In this document: piece by piece, positions 7,078-16,000 of the stretch | Layout: every line of letters starts with the position of its first letter | Numbering within the stretch: the stretch's first letter is position 1 | Origin: a candidate division WS1 bacterium | GTDB lineage: Bacteria > Armatimonadota > Zipacnadia > Zipacnadales > Zipacnadaceae | Length of the DNA stretch: 38,526 bases | Reading direction: 5' to 3' | Assembly: GCA_012523355.1 (NCBI GenBank) | Contig: JAAYIR010000253.1 | Location: 1-38,526 of the forward strand | Made by a program: the position numbers and the translations under genes | Notes under the pieces: model-generated | What the model was told of the DNA's origin: nothing | The model's input: the letters and a program-made list of their open reading frames with translations, nothing else | Databases searched by the model: none

Positions 7078-7779
7078 TCAGTCCTCCCTGGTGCCGTTCG
7101 GCCCCTCACCTCGGGTCCTGGCTCTTACCACGTATTGCCGAGTAACCAGCTCTTCGACAGCCCCCAGCCCCCGAGTCAGGCGGCCCACCGCTCGGCCCCG
7201 ACCAGAGAGCTCTCGCCGCGGTCGCAGGACTTCCACCTCATAGCCCGCCTTGGTGAAGAGCTCCCGCATGCTGCGCCGGGTGAAGAAGCGCAGATGAGTC
7301 TCATCTAGCACGCCCGAGCTGACATAGGTCCAACGTCCGCAGAATAGGAGTGGGAGAACTACGCCCAGATAGCGAACGTTCGGTAGGCTGGCCACCGCCA
7401 AGCCGCCGGGCCGCAGGAGCGGGGCCAGCCGCCGGAGCGTCTTCCAGGGATCACGCAGGTGTTCGAGTACGTCGCCGAAGATCAGGACCCCAAAATAGCC
7501 GCGATAGCTCTCGGGGAACTCCCAAGTCTCCATGTCGACCTGATGCACCACGTCCAGATAGCGGCGGGCCTCCTCGTGCGCAGCGGTGGACTCCACACCC
7601 ACAACCTCTGCGGCATACCCTTCTTGCTTCAGCACCTCTCCAAGCCGCCCAGCCGCACAACCGAACTCCAGCACTCGTGCCGTTGGCTTCCGGGGCAAGA
7701 GGTCAAGAAGATCACGATTGATGCCCCGGTAGTACTCCGGGGGTTTTCCCAAGGGCGCGCGTTCTCTGGTGTCAGACAT
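7078..7779 (-). CDS. Class I SAM-dependent methyltransferase, 233 aa
   Basis: Motif I of the Rossmann-like methyltransferase fold is visible as VLEFGCAAGRLG at residues 36-47. It is followed by an acidic residue ending strand 2 (VVGVES) and a motif IV-like FGDVLEHLRDPW. The post-motif LRPGGLAVASLPNVRY is typical of the Methyltransf_11/23 group that acts on small molecules, sugars or lipids. The ETHLRFFTRRSMRELFTKAG segment is common in enzymes linked to polysaccharide clusters. The open frame extends upstream to 7938, but I start it at the ATG at 7779, where similarity begins and where the preceding gene ends 11 nt earlier. Substrate cannot be told. Confidence 0.82.
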   Translation of the reverse strand: MSDTRERAPLGKPPEYYRGINRDLLDLLPRKPTARVLEFGCAAGRLGEVLKQEGYAAEVVGVESTAAHEEARRYLDVVHQVDMETWEFPESYRGYFGVLIFGDVLEHLRDPWKTLRRLAPLLRPGGLAVASLPNVRYLGVVLPLLFCGRWTYVSSGVLDETHLRFFTRRSMRELFTKAGYEVEVLRPRRELSGRGRAVGRLTRGLGAVEELVTRQYVVRARTRGEGPNGTRED

Positions 7780-7790
7780 GATGAGATTCT

Positions 7791-8375
7791 TCAGCGCTTG
7801 CCGAACTTGTCTCCCTTCACGCCCCCTACCTCGCCCTGCACCGTCACCGCTGTTCCCGGCGCAAGGCGCCCGCGCCCACCGCAGTTGGGACACTGGCAGT
7901 ATAGTCCCTGCCGGTCCTCCCTGACCGCTGACCCGCACATGACTGTCCCGCAGCGGTCACATTGCACCAGCCCGAGCTGTCCGCAACAGGGACAGCCGGT
8001 GTAGCCCTTCAGATCAAAGCGTCCCTGGGCCTGACCTTGGGGGCCTCCCGGCTTCCCCTTGTCCCCCTCGCCTACCCCGGAGAACTTCCCGGATGGGCTC
8101 GGCGGCAGCGGCACGGCACGTGTAAAGGTATACACTCCCGGGGCCGTCTGGGCGAAGGTGACCTCAAATGGCCGCTGATCGCGCCCGCAGATCCCGGCAA
8201 TCTCGATCCAGGGCTGCCGGCTATCGGTTACCGGGGCCCCGGCCTCGACCGGGGGAAACTCCCCTGCGGACAGGTCCAGAGGCGGCGCCGCAGGCGGAAC
8301 AGGCGGCAGATCCTCCCAGGAGATATTCAGTACTTCCTCGCCTGGTTGCGTACCAGGCTTGTCGTCCTCAGGCAT
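7791..8375 (-). CDS. TerY-C-like zinc-ribbon protein, 194 aa
   Basis: The first 120 residues are Pro/Gly-rich with a short beta-like stretch (PWIEIAGICGRDQRPFEVTF, about 55-74). The C-terminus holds a cysteine cluster: CPCC at 128-131, CDRCG at 139-143, Cys147 and CQCPNCGG at 160-167. The order CPxCG, CxxC(G)...C, CPNCG matches the TerY-C type metal-binding domain found in tellurite-resistance-associated and signalling proteins; this is a pattern match, not a search result. A basic C-terminal tail ends VKGDKFGKR. No enzyme domain is present. It is 11 nt upstream of the methyltransferase and divergent from the esterase gene. GGTGGGGA precedes the ATG. Confidence 0.75.
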   Translation of the reverse strand: MPEDDKPGTQPGEEVLNISWEDLPPVPPAAPPLDLSAGEFPPVEAGAPVTDSRQPWIEIAGICGRDQRPFEVTFAQTAPGVYTFTRAVPLPPSPSGKFSGVGEGDKGKPGGPQGQAQGRFDLKGYTGCPCCGQLGLVQCDRCGTVMCGSAVREDRQGLYCQCPNCGGRGRLAPGTAVTVQGEVGGVKGDKFGKR

Positions 8376-8502
8376 GTGTATTCCCCACCAGGACCGGCGT
8401 CTTGACGATCATCACCTCATATGCCTTACTACTTCGTTCCCTCTGCCTCCATTCCTGCCCTGTCGGCAGGATTACTCTCCTACCGCGCCGAATCAAGCCG
8501 CC

Positions 8503-10359
8503 ATGAGAGACCTGCGTGCGGCCCTGGTTCTGTTTCCCGTTCTCCTTTTCTTATGCCCCGCTGCGCCCCTCAAAGCTGACGAACCCCTGATTGACCAACT
8601 GGAGCACCGTCTGGCGGCCCTGACTTCCGAGGAGTACCATGGCATGCCTGGCCGCGACCGGCGGCCCCCGCTGTCGCTCCTGCGTCTCAAGCAAGCTCGC
8701 CTGGCCGAGAAATGGAGCCTGCCGGAGGCGGAGAAGTACGCCCGGCAGGGCCTCGAGAGCCTGGATCTTGCGACACAGAACCAACTACCGCCCCTGGAGT
8801 CTGGAGAGCTCAACGAGCTGGCCTATATCGCTACTAACGACGGCTCGGCCCAACCGTACTATCTATATCTGCCACCTCAGTTCACTCCCGACCGAGCCTG
8901 GCCCCTGATCGTCTTTCTGCACGGTTACGTGCCTGACATCAACGTCCTCTTCCCCTGGATCCTTGGCGCCGAGGACCTGAAGATCGCCGGGGAGCTGGGC
9001 GCTCTGGTGCTCATCCCCTATGGCCGTCGCAACACTGACTTCCAGGGAGTAGGTGAGAAGGACGTCCTCGACGCGCTGACCGAGGTCCTCTCCCGCCTGG
9101 GTCAAGCCGTGGACCAGGACCGCCTCTACCTCACCGGCGTATCCATGGGCGGGCGTGGAGCCTGGCATATCGCCGCACACAATCCCGGCCTGTTCGCGGC
9201 CCTCGCACCCATCGCCGGGCATACCGATATGCCCCGCTGGTGGGGCTGGGACCGTAGCACCATGCCGGTCTGGAAGCGTTGGCTGAACGAGCGCGACAAC
9301 CCCCTTGATCTGGCCGAAAACCTGCGTAACCTGCCCATTTTCGTACAGCATGGCGCCCAGGACACACTCATTCCGGCGGACCAGTCGCGCCGGATGGTGA
9401 CCCGGCTTCGGGAGCTGGGCCTTCCGGTCGAGTATGAGGAGTATCCCGACGCCGGGCACTACATCTACTGGGACCCCGAAACCTACCGCTTGGCGTGGAC
9501 TTGGCTTTTGCGGCACAGGCGCAACCTCTCCCCGCGGCGGGTCACCTACAAGGCCTACACTCTGGCCAATAATCCGGCCGCCACGGCCTTCTGGCTCACG
9601 CTGGGGCCGATTCAACACTGGGGTGAGCCGGCCTACGTGGACGCCAACCGCCTTAGTAACACCGAGGTCCGCGCCCAGGCCCGCAACTGGGTCAGCTTGG
9701 CCGCGCACCTGCCCCGCACCCCGGCCGCCCGCCTGGTGGTCAATGGCCAGCCCTACACCCGGTATCTGACGGCTGTCCGAAAGATTCTGGCGCTTCTGTG
9801 TCCAGATGCTCCCTCAGAGAGCCGGGACCTTGCCGGCCCTGTCGCCGACGCTTTCCTCGCTCCCTTCGTTCTGGTCTACGGCACCGCCGGCTCCGAGGAG
9901 CAGACTGCTGAGCTGCGGGCCCAGGCCGAGCGCTTCGCCGATGATTGGGAAGCCTTCGCTGATGGCCGGCCTCGCATCGTGGCCGATCGCGATTTCCCGG
10001 GGGACCGCAGGGACCTCACGCCGATACTCTTTGGCACCCCACAGACCAACCTGGTAGTCTCTGCCCTCGCCTGGGACCTGCCTGTTCGCATCGGCAATCA
10101 CAGATATGGCGTAGGTGACCGAGTTTTCTCCGGGCCAACCCTGGGTCTGGCCCTGCGCCATAAGGGCCGGGTCATCTTTGCCGGGGAGTACTGGGGCAGC
10201 CATTTGTCAGTGAACCACAAATGGGATGCAATACCCGACTATATAGTGTATGATACCTCGCGTCAGGAATATGACGGCACTGACCAACACTTGTGCGCGG
10301 GCCTGTTCGATGAGAACTGGCAGATCAACCCCGCGCTGCAGACCCTTTACGAACCATGA
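8503..10359 (+). CDS. Secreted alpha/beta-hydrolase, esterase/prolyl-oligopeptidase type
   Basis: From the ATG at 8503 the 618-residue protein has a signal peptide (RDLRAALVLFPVLLFLCPAA, cleavage near residue 25). It then has a helical pre-domain and a catalytic domain (about 115-330). The nucleophile Ser214 lies in the GVSMGGRG elbow, Asp287 in HGAQDTLIP and His319 in PDAGHYIYW, with the oxyanion-side HGY motif in VFLHGYVPD. This set is typical of PHB-depolymerase/feruloyl-esterase-like enzymes. The C-terminal 280 residues form an unrecognised domain beginning near YKAYTLANN. The open frame extends to 8359, but that part lacks signal-peptide character and overlaps the divergent gene. The stop overlaps the next start (ATGA), so it is coupled to the DacB-like gene. 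Confidence 0.85.
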   Translation: MRDLRAALVLFPVLLFLCPAAPLKADEPLIDQLEHRLAALTSEEYHGMPGRDRRPPLSLLRLKQARLAEKWSLPEAEKYARQGLESLDLATQNQLPPLESGELNELAYIATNDGSAQPYYLYLPPQFTPDRAWPLIVFLHGYVPDINVLFPWILGAEDLKIAGELGALVLIPYGRRNTDFQGVGEKDVLDALTEVLSRLGQAVDQDRLYLTGVSMGGRGAWHIAAHNPGLFAALAPIAGHTDMPRWWGWDRSTMPVWKRWLNERDNPLDLAENLRNLPIFVQHGAQDTLIPADQSRRMVTRLRELGLPVEYEEYPDAGHYIYWDPETYRLAWTWLLRHRRNLSPRRVTYKAYTLANNPAATAFWLTLGPIQHWGEPAYVDANRLSNTEVRAQARNWVSLAAHLPRTPAARLVVNGQPYTRYLTAVRKILALLCPDAPSESRDLAGPVADAFLAPFVLVYGTAGSEEQTAELRAQAERFADDWEAFADGRPRIVADRDFPGDRRDLTPILFGTPQTNLVVSALAWDLPVRIGNHRYGVGDRVFSGPTLGLALRHKGRVIFAGEYWGSHLSVNHKWDAIPDYIVYDTSRQEYDGTDQHLCAGLFDENWQINPALQTLYEP

Positions 10360-11507
10360 TCACACCTCGCTGCAGACTACTGGCTGCTCTCTGCCTGCTC
10401 CTGATTCCGCTAACCGTCGCCTCTCCGGCTTCCGCCCTGACTCGGGACCAGCTTCGCAACACCCTCGCCGGGTATCTGGCTCATTCCTCCTTACGTGGCG
10501 CCTCGTTGGGCTGCCACGTACAGACCCCTGAGGGACAGGAGATCTATAGCTACTACAGCCGACGCGCACTCATCCCTGCCTCCAACGTCAAGCTTGTAGT
10601 CTCTGCCAGCGCCGTCGAGCTCTTCGGCCCGCAGTACGTCTTCGGCGGACAGGTCTGGAGCGAGACAGCGCCGGGGCCCGACGGCCTCCTCGAAGGCAAC
10701 CTGTACCTGGTCGGCCACGCCAACCCGGATGGCACCCAAAGCGTCATCTGGCCTCTGGCTCGCGCTTTGCAGAGTAAGGGCCTCAGGCAGATCAACGGCG
10801 ATGTCGTGGGCATCGGCCCAGTCACTGCCGCCGATCATGATCACGGCCTCCAGAGCGCTCGGCGGCTGGCCGAGGCGCTGTCTCAGCTGGGCCTCCAAAT
10901 TCGGGGGCAGGCTCGAGATGGCTTTTGCCCACGCGCGCCGGTCTTGTTGGCAGAGTCTCAGGGACCCTCTCTGTCCGCATACTTGAAACGCACCAACAAG
11001 CTATCCGAAAACCGCCTGGCACAACGTCTATTCGACAGCCTATTGGCCTGCTACGCGGATCCGCGCCAGCCTGATCCGGGCTTCCTTCTGCGCTACTGGT
11101 CGCTGCGCGGGCTCGACACCAGCGGTCTCATACTGGTAGACGGTAGCGGCTATTCGCGTGAGAATCGCTTGACCGCGGCCTTCCTGACGGGAGTGCTGGT
11201 CTCGACCGCGCAAAGCCCCAGCGCCTACACTGCGCTCAGCCGTAGTCTCCCCTCTGCCGGTGTGGATGGCACACTGCGAGGCCGAATGCGGGCCACTGCC
11301 GCCGAGGGTTGTGTTTGGGCCAAGACGGGAACCTTGCTCCGTGTCAGTTGTCTATCCGGTTACGTTGAGCGTAATGGACCTCCGCGCCTGGCCTTCAGTC
11401 TCCTGATGAATGGCTATTCTTGTACGCCAGGCACGGTGCGGCGCGTGCAGGACCAGATGGCGATTGCCATGGCCCAGTACGTGAAGGCCCAGACCGCGGA
11501 GGACTAG
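10356..11507 (+). CDS. D-alanyl-D-alanine carboxypeptidase, DacB/PBP4 family (S13), compact
   Basis: This is a periplasmic serine carboxypeptidase/endopeptidase for peptidoglycan. A signal peptide covers about residues 1-27. The three penicillin-binding signatures are present: Ser76-Asn-Val-Lys79 (ASNVKLVV), Ser217-Glu-Asn219 (KLSENRLAQ) and Lys323-Thr-Gly325 (AKTGTL). At 383 residues it is roughly 100 shorter than E. coli PBP4, and the gap falls between the first two motifs, so the inserted domains II/III of the family look reduced. It overlaps the upstream esterase by four bases (ATGA). That pairing suggests joint work at the cell wall, but the esterase substrate is unknown. Confidence 0.88.
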   Translation: MITPRCRLLAALCLLLIPLTVASPASALTRDQLRNTLAGYLAHSSLRGASLGCHVQTPEGQEIYSYYSRRALIPASNVKLVVSASAVELFGPQYVFGGQVWSETAPGPDGLLEGNLYLVGHANPDGTQSVIWPLARALQSKGLRQINGDVVGIGPVTAADHDHGLQSARRLAEALSQLGLQIRGQARDGFCPRAPVLLAESQGPSLSAYLKRTNKLSENRLAQRLFDSLLACYADPRQPDPGFLLRYWSLRGLDTSGLILVDGSGYSRENRLTAAFLTGVLVSTAQSPSAYTALSRSLPSAGVDGTLRGRMRATAAEGCVWAKTGTLLRVSCLSGYVERNGPPRLAFSLLMNGYSCTPGTVRRVQDQMAIAMAQYVKAQTAED

Positions 11508-11558
11508 CACGGGTCCCAATCCCGTCCCACGCCAGCCACGGGATAGGGAAGAGGCACG

Positions 11559-12050
11559 ATGAGCGAGGTACAGCGCAAGGCCTTCTGGTTCGTGGCACCG
11601 CTGATCGCAGCAGTGCTGCTCCTGCTAGCGGCCCAGAAGGCCTACCTGCCTGCAGGCGGGGCGCTTCCTCGCGCCGGGGCGGCCCTAACCTGCCCTTTTG
11701 CCTTGGCCACCGGTCACCCGTGTCCGCTCTGCGGTCTCACCACCTCGATGGCCTTGGCTCTGCGCGGGCACGTCGCGATAGCCTTTCAGTCTCATCCCTT
11801 GGGTCCGGTGCTGGTGGGAGTGGCTGTCCTGTTACTCGTGGCTCGAGGGCGGCTCTTCTTGCGCCCCTCCCGTGTGCGCGCCATGGCCTCTCATCCCTCT
11901 GGCCAGTCTGGCAAAGGAAATCCGCCTCCGGCGGGGAAGTGTGTCTTCACACTCCAAGCCATTTTAGCGAGGCGATACTTCCATGCGTACTCCCGTACTG
12001 AAATTTGGCGGGCTCACTCTTCAGGGCCAACTCCGTTTTGGCCCGGATGA
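11559..12050 (+). CDS. DUF2752 membrane protein
   Basis: The first 105 residues show the DUF2752 pattern: a TM helix (about 9-25), then CPFALATGHPCPLCGLTTSM with the family cysteines, a loop ALRGHVAIAFQSHPLGP and a second TM helix. The function of the family is unknown. After residue about 110 the sequence loses this character (Pro/Arg/Ser-rich) and runs 68 nt into the next gene in another frame. Either the tail is real or a frameshift has removed a normal stop near 11900; reads would settle this. GAGGCACG precedes the ATG. Confidence 0.75.
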   Translation: MSEVQRKAFWFVAPLIAAVLLLLAAQKAYLPAGGALPRAGAALTCPFALATGHPCPLCGLTTSMALALRGHVAIAFQSHPLGPVLVGVAVLLLVARGRLFLRPSRVRAMASHPSGQSGKGNPPPAGKCVFTLQAILARRYFHAYSRTEIWRAHSSGPTPFWPG

Positions 12051-12852
12051 GGATCGGCTGGTGGACGAGTGCCGCCGGCTGAACTCCCCTAACGACATCT
12101 ACCGATTGCTGGCCCAGCGACGTAATATCGCCCGCGCCCAGCGGCTGCATAGTGTGGCTCGCGACTACATTCTCCCTTTGAAGACACAGGGCATGGTCCC
12201 GGTAGTGGTGGTCTCGGCCTTTGACTGGGCCACCGACAAGCTGGAGCAGTTGGCCGCGGCGCTGTCCCCCAGTCCCGCGCCGCGCGAGTACGCCCGGCTC
12301 CTGATGAGCGGCGAGCTGCGGGCCAATGCCTCTCTGGCCATCGTGTTGGAGGACGCGGGCTGCCGGGCCCGTTCCCTGACCGGGCGCGAGGCGGGTCTGA
12401 TCACCACCGGGGGACCCGTGGGCGCCGTGGTGCAAGGCGTCAACACGGCTCATCTCCTGGACCTGCTCGAGATGGAGATCGTGCCTATCGTTGCGGGGTT
12501 CCAGGGCTTCTACTACGACAAAGAGACCGGCCGCGACGAGGTCTCGATTCTCGGTCGCGGCGGCTCCAATCTCACTGCCGTGGCCTTGGCCTCCGCCCTG
12601 GGGGAGACGGAGACCATCATGTGTACCGACGTGGACGGGGTGTATGACAAGGACCCCCGCGCCTATGCCGAGGCCCAGAAGCTGGATCAGGTGGAGGCCC
12701 GGGAGCTCCTTACATGGGACCCCTTCCCGCAGGTCATCCAGAAAGAGGCTGTGCAGTATGCGGTTGAGCAGGGGGTCAACATCTGGATTCGCAGTGGACA
12801 GGACCCGCAGGCGCCAGGGACGCTCATCCTCTGTCGGGAGGAAGTAGTCTAA
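11983..12852 (+). CDS. Aspartokinase-like amino-acid kinase without ACT domains
   Basis: The 289-residue protein has the amino-acid kinase fold of aspartate kinase: VLKFGG at the N-terminus, VPVVVVSAFDWATDKL (aligning with the SAMGKTTD region), GFQG, LGRGGSN at 190-196 and the strong CTDVDGVYDKDPR. Differences from true aspartokinases are notable. KFGGTS is KFGGLT, an extra acidic/basic segment of about 30 residues follows it, the GRGGSD aspartate is Asn196, and the regulatory ACT domains are absent. It may phosphorylate aspartate without feedback control, or another acid. GCGAGGCG lies before the ATG. It overlaps the DUF2752 frame. Confidence 0.78.
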   Translation: MRTPVLKFGGLTLQGQLRFGPDEDRLVDECRRLNSPNDIYRLLAQRRNIARAQRLHSVARDYILPLKTQGMVPVVVVSAFDWATDKLEQLAAALSPSPAPREYARLLMSGELRANASLAIVLEDAGCRARSLTGREAGLITTGGPVGAVVQGVNTAHLLDLLEMEIVPIVAGFQGFYYDKETGRDEVSILGRGGSNLTAVALASALGETETIMCTDVDGVYDKDPRAYAEAQKLDQVEARELLTWDPFPQVIQKEAVQYAVEQGVNIWIRSGQDPQAPGTLILCREEVV

Positions 12853-12875
12853 ATCGGTGCGTCTGTGCCCAATTC

Positions 12876-12904
12876 TTGCCAACCTCCTGCACCTGTGCTA
12901 TAAT
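12876..12904 (+). promoter_or_regulatory. Promoter of the large secreted-protein cluster
   Basis: TTGCCA (12876-12881), a 17-bp spacer and a perfect TATAAT (12899-12904), with TG one base before it as an extended -10. Transcription should start near 12911 and leave a leader of about 138 nt before the start at 13049. That leader contains short GC-rich hairpins (for example CGTCTTCAGACG near 12990) but no recognised riboswitch. Confidence 0.82.
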
Positions 12905-13048
12905 ACTCAAGTATAGAGACGGCATGATGGCGGGAAGAGCCCTCGGCACGGGGGTGGGTGTGGGAGGCTCGGCGAGACCGAGGCGGCGCGTCTTCAGACG
13001 AGGCCGTCATCGCACCAGCAATTGTAGCTTTGCCAAGGAGTGATCGGG

Positions 13049-16000
13049 TTGCAAAGGGGCCACCGTCAGCGCGCGGTATCACTCTCGCTCCTCGTGGGCA
13101 GCATTTTCATCTTCGCTCTGGGAGCGAGTTCGGCACCGTATGAAGCCGTTCGTGGACCGGTGTCGCGTGTAGGTACTGTATCCACCTTGCCGGGTGGCGA
13201 AAGCCGTCCCATCATCACCACCAAGCTGCCGGAGATCCAGCAGCCGGTTACTCCCTTACAGGGCTCTGGCCCTAATCCTGACGCCAACCTCACCCCCAAT
13301 ACCCCGCAATCCGTGGAAGCGGCCCCCAGTTGCTGGCAGTCCTCAACTTTGGACCGCGTGCTCTTCGTCTCCAACGGTGTAGATGCTGACCAGGACGGTC
13401 GCATTGACCCCGTCCTGCCAGAGGACCCTCATTTCAATGTCTGGAGCATGCGTCCCGATGGTTCCGAGCAGCGGCAGCTCACCAACCTCAGCTACGACGC
13501 TCGCGAGCCCGTCTACGACCCCAGCAACAACTTGGTCGCCTTCTCGGGAAACGCCACTGGGACCTGGCAGATCTACCTCCTGGAGGTCTCGACCGGCGTC
13601 GTCCGGCAGATTACTACTGGCCCCGGCAACAAGCGCCACCCCACCTGGTCGCCGGATCAGAACACCCTGGCCTTCGCCTCCGACGCGGGCGGCAAGTGGG
13701 ACCTCTACACCGTTCCTTCCAGCGGTGCAGGCAGCCCTGCCCCCCTGACTGTTGGCGTCTTGCCCGGTGACAACCAGGACCCCTCCTGGCGCCCCGGCCA
13801 GAATACTATCGCCTTCACCGCCACCGTTGGCGCGGTGACTCGCATCTACTCCATTGATTCCTCCGGCGGCAACCTGACCGAGCTTTCTAACGGGGGCGGA
13901 GACCCTGAAGCCAGCGACAAACAACCCTCCTGGCAGTCCAACGGAGCCACTCTGACCTTCGCCTCCGACCGCTTCACCAGTGCCACCGATTACATCCGCA
14001 ACTTCAATGTCTGGCGTATGGGCGCCGCTGGTGAAATCGTCAATCCCGCATCTCTCTTGCTCTCGGCGGAAGCCAACGACGCGGATACCTTCAACAACGA
14101 GTATCCCATGTTGCTGACCCCCATGTCCCGCCAGTACCTGCGCACCCTCTACATGTCTGACAGGAACGTGCCTCCGGGCGCTGCCGACCGTAACCTCTGG
14201 GCGCATCTGATCCAGGACGTCATCCCCCCCCGGTTGGGTACGATTCCCACGGTAGACAACCGCCTGCCCGCGCCCGGGGGAACCATCACGGTCACGGTAC
14301 CGGTCTATGACGATGAGAGTGGCGTGCGCACCGTTACTGCCTATTTCCGCGATCCCGATCGCAAACGCTACCAGTTCTACACCTCCAACTTCGACTCGGG
14401 ATTCACCGGTACGCGAGCCCTGGAGATAGACAGCGTAACCGTGGGCTCCACGGTGCTCACGGACCCCGAGGGCACCGGCGTCTTCAGCGGTACCTGGGTC
14501 ACCCAGGCCAGCGCTCATGACTACATTATTGACATTGAGGTCACGGATAACGCGGGCAACACCCTGCGTTACGACACGCTCTTCGGCTTCAGTACCAAGA
14601 CCTTCACGCCCACCAGCCAGATTTTGTTTGTGGATGACTACTGCGAGGGTCAGCAGTTCATCCGTCAGCTCGGCTTCACCAACGATTACGCGGTAGGGTT
14701 CAGTGTCGAGAGCTACTACCGCAACAACCCCGGACAAGTGGAAGGCGCGGCCCTGGGCACCGTCGACTTTGACTCCCTCGCCGGCAACTTTGGTTTGACC
14801 TATGACACTTGGCGCGTCATCTGCCGGGGGCGTATCCCCTACTGGATCTACTCTATCTACCTGCCCACCATCGAGTACCAACTGGAACCAGAGGACGCCC
14901 AGGCCAACCCGAGCACAGCCCAGCCCACCCGGCGGGTGCCGATCTCCTCACGCATGGTAGTCTGGGCTGCTCCTCATACCGGCAACGTGTGGATCCCCCA
15001 AGACTCCGGCTCCATCGTTGATCCTGCCGTACAGGGGGATATCACCAATTACCTCACTCGCGGCGGCAAGTTCTTTCTCAGCGGGGAAGATATTGCTCGG
15101 GCCTTGACCATGAACGGTACTGTGCCCAGCGCCTTCCTCACAAATACTCTGCACGCCAGCTTCGTGGCTGACACCCCGGGCACCGCCGTCGGCTATTTCG
15201 AGTCCATCTGGATCGGCGGGCAGTGGCGGCAACATGACACAACCTATGGCTTCCGCCTGGTCGCGCCCGGTGGGGATCCAATTACGGGCGCAGGTTGGTC
15301 CGGCAACTCCTTTGACGCCGATGACACCCCCAGCAAGATGTTCACGCCTAAGGACCTGCCCGTCACCGACGTCGTGCGCTATACCGACGCCGCGAACTGG
15401 TCCTGCTACCCGGACTGGATTACTGTGCACTCCCCAGCTATCACTCTATGGAACTATGCTTCCTATAGCGGCGCTACAGTTAACCCTCCGGGACCGGCGG
15501 CCGCCGGCCTCCTCTACCATGACGAACAAACGGGTCAGCAGCTCATCTACCTGGCCTACGGCTTCGAATCCATTAACCGGGGCTACCACACCACTACCGC
15601 CGCCGGCGCACACTGCAAAAACCACCGCTCTCACCTGATCACCAATACTTATATCTGGATGACCACCGGCAGCTTCCAGGGCCGAGTGACCCAGATTGAT
15701 GGCAGCACCATCAACGACCCTAATCCCGTCGTCATGGCAGGATCCTGGAACCTGTCCACCAATGAGTTCTCCCCGCGCTATGCCGTCCGGTGTCAAGATG
15801 ATGGCACCTGGGTCATGAACGGAATCGCCCCCGGAGGCTACGACCTCTTAGCGATAGCCCCCGGCTATGAGATGGATAAGCACGATGGCGAGAGCACCAA
15901 CGCCGCTCGAGGTCCCGCCATTGTGGACTTCACACTTATCTCTGCTCCGCCTGGGGCTGTCTCGGGCACCGTGACCTCGCAAGCCGATGGGTCTTTCGTG

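Noticed and set aside
7780-7938. 53-residue N-terminal extension of the methyltransferase
   Set aside because: Overlaps the zinc-ribbon gene and has Gly/Arg-rich shadow composition; similarity starts at the ATG at 7779.
8402-8432. TTGACG as a -35 for the esterase gene
   Set aside because: No acceptable -10 at 16-18 bp; best options are 12 or 19 bp away.
13343-14881. 512-codon minus-strand open frame inside the giant protein gene
   Set aside because: Gly/Val-rich composition without domains; antisense shadow of the plus-strand coding sequence.
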